Positions 59,700 through 64,000 of a stretch of DNA of 64,000 nt are shown one piece after another. Below the pieces are notes generated by a model. It ran no database searches and was not told where the DNA came from. It saw only the letters and a list, made by a program, of their open reading frames with translations. The position numbers were made by a program, and so were the translations under genes. Each line of letters starts with the position of its first letter. Position 1 is the stretch's first letter. Source of the stretch: Pseudooceanicola spongiae (lineage in GTDB: Bacteria; Pseudomonadota; Alphaproteobacteria; Rhodobacterales; Rhodobacteraceae); the NCBI RefSeq assembly GCF_014899185.1, contig NZ_CP045201.1:2154501-2218500 (forward strand), in the 5' to 3' direction.

Positions 59700-60362
59700 G
59701 TGCATGGCGTCGGGCTGTCCATCGGCAGCGAAGGGCCGCTGGACGCGGAGCACCTGGGCCGCCTGCGCCACCTCTGCGACTGGCTGGCCCCGGCGCGCTT
59801 TTCCGAGCACCTCGCCTGGTCGAGCCATGACGGCGCCTTTCTGAACGACCTGCTGCCCCTGCCCTATACGCAATCCAGCCTGAACCGCATCTGCAATCAC
59901 ATCGATCAGGTGCAGGAGGTGCTGAACCGGCAGATGCTGCTGGAGAACCCCTCCTCCTACCTCGCCTTCGCGCAAAGCGAGATGAGCGAGACCGCCTTTC
60001 TGCGCGAGGTCAGCCAGCGCACCGGCTGCGGGCTGCTACTGGATATCAACAACGTCTTCATCTCGGCTGTGAACCTAGGGGTAGACCCGCGCGCCTATAT
60101 CGATGATTTCCCACTGGAAAAGGTCGGCGAGATGCACCTGGGCGGCCATGACGAGGATGCCGATGACGCAGGCCGTCCGCTGCTGATCGACAGCCACGGA
60201 CATGCTGTTTGTGATCCGGTCTGGGTGCTGCTGGACGCTGTCCTCGCCAAAGGAGGTCCCCGCCCCGTGCTGGTGGAATGGGACACCGAAGTGCCTGACT
60301 GGCCTGTTCTGGCTGCGGAGGCCGCGCGCGCGGCCGCAGCCTTGCAGGGTGTCATGGCATGA
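59700..60362 (+). pseudogene. DUF692 (MNIO family, BufB-like) enzyme, N-terminally truncated
   Basis: From the first in-frame GTG there are 220 residues. Family similarity extends upstream to about 59658 (LAQLRHLSERFAISVHGVGL). Full-length proteins have about 280 residues, so about 60-65 residues with the first barrel strands and the GIGLRxxH and EVHxENY segments are absent. The remaining part is well kept: FSEHLAW, LLENPSSYLAF, GLLLDINNVFISAVNLG, HLGGHDED and LVEWDTEVPDW. MNIO enzymes modify cysteines of small precursor peptides such as copper-binding bufferins. Its stop overlaps the next ATG. Confidence 0.8.
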
Positions 60363-61117
60363 AGGGGCCGGATCAAGGCACCTTTCGTACAGCGCTTCTG
60401 GAGGTCGGGAGCGCCGTGCCCGAGGGGCTGATCGATGGTCATGGCGGCGCGGCCGGGCAGCGCTTTGCCGTCTATCGCAACACCGTCGCCGTCGGGCTGA
60501 GCGAAGCGTTGGTCGAGGGTTTTCCGACCGTCGCCCGCCTGATCGGAGCGGAAAACCTGCGCCGGATTGCGGGCCTGTTCCTGCGCCAGAGCCCACCCGA
60601 CAGCCCGCTGATGTTTCGCTACGGTGCCGCGATGCCCGCTTTTCTGACGGAGTTTCAACCGCTTGCCCACCTCGGGTACCTGCCGGACGCCGCACGTCTG
60701 GATCTGGCGATGCGCGCGTCCTATCACGCCGCAGATGGCATTCCCGTTGCCGCTGATGCTCTGGCTCTATGGGCTGGTGAGCGTTTTGAGACCGCCCGGA
60801 TCACCCTCGCCCCTGCCCTGCGCGTGCTGCGATCGGACTGGCCACTGCACGACATCTGGCGGTCCGCGCAGGCCGGGGACGCCCCCCCGCCGCGTGCGCA
60901 GGCGCAAGATGTGGTGGTGGTGCGGCCCGCCTATGACCCGCAGCCACTGGCCTTGCCTGCGGGCGGCGCGGCCTTCCTTGAGGCCATCATCGCGGGTGCC
61001 AACGTCGTCGTGGCCTATGAGGCCGCCACGACAGAGACGCGAGATTTTGACCCGACAGGCCTGCTGACGTTGTTGCTGTCGGCGCAGGCAATCACTTGCA
61101 TGGAGACCCCGCTATGA
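60359..61117 (+). CDS. BufC/HvfC-type DNA-binding-domain (DUF2063) partner protein
   Basis: This 252-residue protein carries the DUF2063 domain at its N-terminus (GQRFAVYRNTVAVGLSEALV, EGFPTVARLIGAENLRRIAG), followed by GYLPDAARLDLAMRASYHAA. It is the usual partner of DUF692 enzymes and is thought to present the precursor peptide to them. The gene is intact, overlaps the DUF692 stop by ATGA and is overlapped the same way by doxX. Confidence 0.9.
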   Translation: MKGPDQGTFRTALLEVGSAVPEGLIDGHGGAAGQRFAVYRNTVAVGLSEALVEGFPTVARLIGAENLRRIAGLFLRQSPPDSPLMFRYGAAMPAFLTEFQPLAHLGYLPDAARLDLAMRASYHAADGIPVAADALALWAGERFETARITLAPALRVLRSDWPLHDIWRSAQAGDAPPPRAQAQDVVVVRPAYDPQPLALPAGGAAFLEAIIAGANVVVAYEAATTETRDFDPTGLLTLLLSAQAITCMETPL

Positions 61118-61695
61118 CAGACCCGACGGCCCCGCTGGACCGCCTGTCGCCCCTGCTGCCCGTACTGGCGCGCTTCGTCTTCGCGGCGGTGTTGCTTGTG
61201 TACTTCTGGTCCTCTGGCCTGACCAAGCTGGGTGAGGGAGCCTTGGGTTTTCTCAGCCCTTCAATCGGCGCCTATGCGCAGATATTTCCCAATTCTTTTG
61301 AAGCGGTTGGCTATGATGCCTCCCGGCTGAGCCTACTTCAGTGGGCGGTGACTGTCGCCGGAACCTGGGCCGAATTCCTTCTGCCCATGCTCGTTGTTCT
61401 GGGCCTGCTGACGCGCATGTCGGCACTGGGTATGATTGGCTTCATCGTCGTGCAGAGCCTGACCGATCTGTTCGGCCATGGCGGCATCGACCAGCCGGAA
61501 ACGCTCGGGGCGTGGTTTGACCGGATGCCGGACGGCGTGATCCTGGATCAGCGTGCGCTCTGGGTGTTTCTGCTGGTGGTGCTTGTGACGAGGGGTGGTG
61601 GCGCGCTGTCGCTGGACCGGCTGATCTTCAGAAATGCCGCTGCGGTTCGTCCGGCCGACCAGCGGCCAAGGCGAGAAGCGCAGCAACGCCGGTAA
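61114..61695 (+). CDS. DoxX family membrane protein
   Basis: This 193-residue protein with four helices belongs to the DoxX family. PVLARFVFAAVLLVYFWSSG, TVAGTWAEFLLPMLVVLGLL and MIGFIVVQSLTDLFGHGG are typical. DoxX proteins often close bufferin-type operons. Start MTDPTAPLD overlaps the bufC stop. The last 68 bases overlap the 3' end of a convergent gene. Confidence 0.88.
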   Translation: MTDPTAPLDRLSPLLPVLARFVFAAVLLVYFWSSGLTKLGEGALGFLSPSIGAYAQIFPNSFEAVGYDASRLSLLQWAVTVAGTWAEFLLPMLVVLGLLTRMSALGMIGFIVVQSLTDLFGHGGIDQPETLGAWFDRMPDGVILDQRALWVFLLVVLVTRGGGALSLDRLIFRNAAAVRPADQRPRREAQQRR

Positions 61696-61996
61696 AGCTG
61701 ATCGGGAAAAGCGTGAAGGCATTGATACCAAAGCCGAAATACATCCCCGCGACAGAGGCCAGCATCAGCAGACCGCCCCAGAGCGCGCGCGACAGCGCCA
61801 TCCCCGCCCCTGCGAGGCCGAGGATGGGGGCGAGGACTGCCGCCGTGCGCAGGGCCTGCACATCGGCCACCTGCGTGAACAACCCGTCAACCTCGCCGAA
61901 GGCATTGATTGCACTGGTATATCCGTAGCCGATGACGCCCATGAACAGACCCATGAGGCCGCCAATCAAACCCAGTATCAAAGCCGCATTGCGCAA
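61628..61996 (-). CDS. Hypothetical four-helix membrane protein
   Basis: This 122-residue protein has four hydrophobic segments (ALILGLIGGLMGLFMGVIGY; AAVLAPILGLAGAGMALSRA; WGGLLMLASVAGMYFGFGIN; ISFTGVAALLALAAG). I do not recognise a family with certainty; DUF4064-like proteins are similar in layout. It overlaps doxX tail to tail by 68 bp, so its true end could be questioned, but the membrane pattern is convincing. Confidence 0.7.
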   Translation of the reverse strand: MRNAALILGLIGGLMGLFMGVIGYGYTSAINAFGEVDGLFTQVADVQALRTAAVLAPILGLAGAGMALSRALWGGLLMLASVAGMYFGFGINAFTLFPISFTGVAALLALAAGRPDEPQRHF

Positions 61997-62023
61997 ATCA
62001 GGACCTCCGCCGAGAGTGTAGGA

Positions 62024-62338
62024 TCAGCCCAGCAGCGCCGCGCGCACCTCGGGTGTCCACCCCAGATAGAGAGTCTCGCCCTGCTCGATAAGGGGGCGCT
62101 TCATCAACAGCGGGTGTTCGCGCAGCAACTCGCGCATCGGGCGGGCACGCGTCGCCTCGTCCAGCGCGCGCCAGGTGGTCGAGCGGCGGTTCAGAAGATC
62201 GTCGCCAAAGGTTTCCGCAGCGCGCTGCAACAGCTCCTCAGGCAGACCATCGGTGCGGATATCTGTCAGCTCCGGATTGCCGAGCTCTTTCAACGCTTTG
62301 CGACAGGTATCGCAGGCCTTGATTCCATAGACATTCAT
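62024..62338 (-). CDS. ArsC/Spx/MgsR family thioredoxin-fold protein
   Basis: This 104-residue protein of the arsenate-reductase-like family (YffB type) starts MNVYGIKACDTCRKALKEL with a CxxC pair, and RPMRELLREHPLLMKRPLIE and LGWTPEVRAALLG match the C-terminal part. It is likely a glutathione- or thioredoxin-linked reductase; an arsenic role is not supported by neighbours. The ATG follows GGGAGA. Confidence 0.88.
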   Translation of the reverse strand: MNVYGIKACDTCRKALKELGNPELTDIRTDGLPEELLQRAAETFGDDLLNRRSTTWRALDEATRARPMRELLREHPLLMKRPLIEQGETLYLGWTPEVRAALLG

Positions 62339-62531
62339 TTTCGTCTCCCTGCCTGTCATTCGCACAATTGCAAAGCTGCGCCACGGCGCGGCCCTTGTTT
62401 TGCTTGCTTTTTACAAAACGAATGCAATCCTGACCATGTCGCATGGCGCGAAAGTGGTGAATTTTCGCACTCAAGCGCCGTGATACATATGACCCGCCCG
62501 GGCGGGACGGAAAGGCAAAAGGAGAGACGGA

Positions 62532-62738
62532 ATGCCTGTAGGCACCGTGAAATGGTTCAATACGACAAAGGGTTACGGATTTATCGAACCCGAAGAAGGC
62601 GGCAAGGATGTGTTTGTGCATATCTCAGCCGTCGAACGGTCCGGACTGACCGGATTAGCCGACAACCAGAAGGTCGGCTATGAGCTGTCCGAAGGTCGCG
62701 ACGGCCGCGAAATGGCCGGAGATCTCAAGCTCTTGTAA
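62532..62738 (+). CDS. Cold-shock protein (CspA family)
   Basis: This 68-residue OB-fold RNA chaperone has RNP1 KGYGFIEP and RNP2 VFVHISAV. The start MPVGTVKWFNTTKG is preceded by AAAAGGAGA. A 190-bp leader upstream carries the palindrome CCCGCCCGGGCGGG near 62493, perhaps part of its own regulation. Confidence 0.95.
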   Translation: MPVGTVKWFNTTKGYGFIEPEEGGKDVFVHISAVERSGLTGLADNQKVGYELSEGRDGREMAGDLKLL

Positions 62739-62862
62739 ACGATAGCCGGTACGCGGAGGCGCTGCGTCAGCCAACATCGGGTCGGAGTACCGCGCAAGAG
62801 CCGTGGAGGACAACCGTGGCACTTGCAGATCAGGCACCCGATTTACAAGCAAAATCAAGACG

Positions 62863-63207
62863 TCAGGCCGGGTCCTTCTGTGGGGACCCGTCCGACAAGC
62901 CACCCTGCCAGTCTTCGCCCATGGCGACGATGCAGGAGGTGCCGGTGGCATAGGTGACAACCATCGTCCAGTCGCCGCTGGGGGCCGTCCAGAGCTCCAT
63001 CACCTGTTCGGGGCCGTGTAGCCCCATGGCCTCGCGTCTGCTGCCAAGGCGGGATGTCAGTCGCTTCTGCATCGCCGGGCTGGTGTCGCAGATCACCTCG
63101 GAAATCGGTGATGCGGCCTGAACAGGACTCAGCGACATGGCGATTAAAGCACATGGTATCAGTGGGTTGACTGGTGGGGTTCTGCGTGTGGCGATGCGGG
63201 TGATCAT
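62863..63207 (-). CDS. Small secreted hypothetical protein
   Basis: This 114-residue protein has an N-terminal signal-like segment (ITRIATRRTPPVNPLIPCALIAMSL shortened: basic head, then PLIPCALIAMSLSPVQA) with likely cleavage after SPVQA. The mature part (ISEVICDTSPAMQKRLTSRL; MVVTYATGTSCIVAMGEDW) has two cysteines that could form a disulfide. I do not recognise a family, but periplasmic proteins of this shape are frequent in Rhodobacterales. It is convergent with the csp gene. Confidence 0.72.
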   Translation of the reverse strand: MITRIATRRTPPVNPLIPCALIAMSLSPVQAASPISEVICDTSPAMQKRLTSRLGSRREAMGLHGPEQVMELWTAPSGDWTMVVTYATGTSCIVAMGEDWQGGLSDGSPQKDPA

Positions 63208-63301
63208 GGTCGGTCCCTGTCTGCTCTGCCCAAAGTGTAACAGAAACATGACAGAAATTCGACAGGAGTTTATTGCGGCTCTGCGGTCAGGGCTGCTGTT
63301 T

Positions 63302-63712
63302 TCAGGACGGTGTCGGGAAAAGGCGCGACAGGATCAGCACGCCGAGGAACGCCGAGAAACCGGTCAGCACCGTGCCCCATATCAGATCTGTCGCGACCAT
63401 CTGAGGCGCCCAGCCGCGCAGGGTGGCGAAGTTGGTGAACTCATAGGTGCCATAGGCCATGGCGCCGAGAATAGCCCCGTTTACAAGGGCTTGGGAGGCA
63501 GACCCTGACGCCATCGCGGGCAGGGACACGAACCACAGGACGCCGCCGACGTAGAAGAGATAGAAGATCGCGGCGGGGCCGAGGCGAGGGTCTTCGCGTA
63601 CCAGATCGCCCAAGTGGCTCTCGAACAGGGGGCGCATGACGAATTTCAGCATGACGGCGTCAAGGCCTAGGAAGATCACGGCGGTGACGAGGTAGAGAAC
63701 GAGGGTTTGCAT
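63302..63712 (-). CDS. DUF2177 family membrane protein
   Basis: This 136-residue protein with four helices matches DUF2177. LVLYLVTAVIFLGLDAVMLK, AIFYLFYVGGVLWFVSLPAM and AYGTYEFTNFATLRGWAPQM are diagnostic. Function unknown. The start follows GGGAGG. Upstream it carries a copy of the triple 11-bp repeat and a LexA-like direct repeat. Confidence 0.88.
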   Translation of the reverse strand: MQTLVLYLVTAVIFLGLDAVMLKFVMRPLFESHLGDLVREDPRLGPAAIFYLFYVGGVLWFVSLPAMASGSASQALVNGAILGAMAYGTYEFTNFATLRGWAPQMVATDLIWGTVLTGFSAFLGVLILSRLFPTPS

Positions 63713-63833
63713 GGGGCCTCCCGGGCGGTGTTTCAGGAAGGGTACGCCGGGGACCGTGGGTTGGATCACAGCAATCTTGGCGCAGGGCGGAGTTTTCGGA
63801 TCGGGAGGCTGAAAAGGGCGTAATTTGGGATGT

Positions 63834-63861
63834 CGGTATCCGGTCGGTATTTGAACGGTAA
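63834..63861 (-). repeat. Triple 11-bp direct repeat (copy C) upstream of DUF2177 gene
   Basis: Plus-strand CGGTA(T/A) units begin at 63834, 63845 and 63856. Read on the minus strand the array is TTACCGTTCAA, ATACCGACCGG, ATACCGACATC. It points toward the DUF2177 gene, about 120 bp from its ATG. Confidence 0.65.
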
Positions 63862-63867
63862 TTGAAC
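63853..63867 (-). promoter_or_regulatory. LexA-like direct repeat GTTC-N7-GTTC
   Basis: On the minus strand GTTC-AATTACC-GTTC matches the alphaproteobacterial SOS box GTTC-N7-GTTC. It overlaps the distal unit of repeat copy C, so the match may be chance. Confidence 0.3.
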
Positions 63868-63907
63868 GGTGCGAAATCCTCGGGTGCGGCGCGGATGGAG
63901 CGGTCGA

Positions 63908-63952
63908 GGGGGCGCTGCCCCCGCCTGCGGCCCCCTGGGATATTGGGCACAG
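63908..63952. repeat. Rhodobacterales intergenic palindrome (REP-like), copy 2
   Basis: GGGGGC-GCT-GCCCCC is followed by GCC-TGC-GGC and then CCCCCTGGGATATTGGGCAC, the same layout as at 10251. The rest of 63713-64000 shows no gene I can support. Confidence 0.6.
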
Positions 63953-64000
63953 GGAAACATGTGGGTGGTGCAACAGAACCCGCTCAGGCGGCGTATTTCG

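Noticed and set aside
62815..62949. Small GTG-started frame after the csp gene with GGAGG upstream
   Set aside because: 44 codons, overlaps a better-supported secreted protein on the other strand, and the encoded peptide has no hydrophobic or domain pattern.
63984..64000. Possible C-terminal codons (KYAA-stop) of a minus-strand gene entering from beyond the window
   Set aside because: Five codons are too little to support a gene call.

Overview
This window is a 64-kb stretch of bacterial chromosome with high GC and very dense coding. Gene content and order point to an alphaproteobacterium of the order Rhodobacterales (Rhodobacter/Roseobacter group). The main signs are lysC-ptsP; an aa3 oxidase biogenesis cluster (ctaC-ctaB-small ORF-ctaG-ctaE-surf1) running straight into thrC, an M16 peptidase and an acetyltransferase; ruvCAB next to ybgC and tolQRAB-pal-cpoB-tilS-ftsH; phosphatidylcholine synthase; a DUF1127 mini-gene; and the GGGGGC-GCT-GCCCCC intergenic palindromes common in this group. 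I see no rRNA, tRNA, CRISPR array, prophage, insertion sequence or plasmid-type replication gene. The genus cannot be fixed from this sequence alone.

Layout. 1-8.1 kb: end of aspartate kinase, ptsP, an FAD-linked 2-hydroxyacid dehydrogenase, the salvage pair apt and mtnP, and a SulP transporter. 8.1-11.9 kb: flavin reductase, two acetyltransferases, an EcsC-family protein and a secreted MBL-fold protein. 11.9-18.8 kb (minus): the oxidase/threonine operon, with an FNR-type box in the gap upstream. 19-26.3 kb (plus): tldD, dprA, topA, scoA, scoB. 26.3-33.7 kb: a drug-efflux MFS gene divergent from a MarR regulator, a DNA-damage helicase/PdeM pair, fhs and a 26-codon membrane peptide. 33.7-46.7 kb (minus): MOSC protein, ftsH, tilS, the Tol-Pal envelope machine and ruvCAB. 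46.7-58 kb: DUF1127, prmA, priA, fsa, DUF484, xerC, pcs, a hydrolase, an MFS transporter and thrS. 58-64 kb: small transporter genes, a damaged SigF/NrsF plus MNIO-enzyme (bufferin-type) locus, a cold-shock protein and several small membrane or secreted proteins.

How the genes work together. ctaC, ctaB, ctaG, ctaE and surf1 build cytochrome aa3; its subunit I gene is not here. tolQRAB-pal-cpoB couple the outer membrane to division. ruvABC, priA, dprA, topA, xerC, the helicase and PdeM cover recombination, restart and chromosome resolution. scoAB, fhs and the 2-hydroxyacid dehydrogenase serve central carbon and C1 metabolism.

Two observations stand out. (1) Around 59.65 kb an ECF sigma factor (minus) and a DUF692/MNIO enzyme (plus) meet head to head and both lack their N-termini, as if one deletion removed the shared promoter region, both 5' ends and any peptide precursor gene. 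(2) A triple direct repeat of ATACCGAC-type units with exact 11-bp spacing occurs three times, each oriented toward and about 77-120 bp upstream of a gene (dprA, pal, DUF2177). It looks like an OmpR/PhoB-type regulator operator. The rest is mostly housekeeping, and I do not see a complete, clearly novel defence or mobile system.
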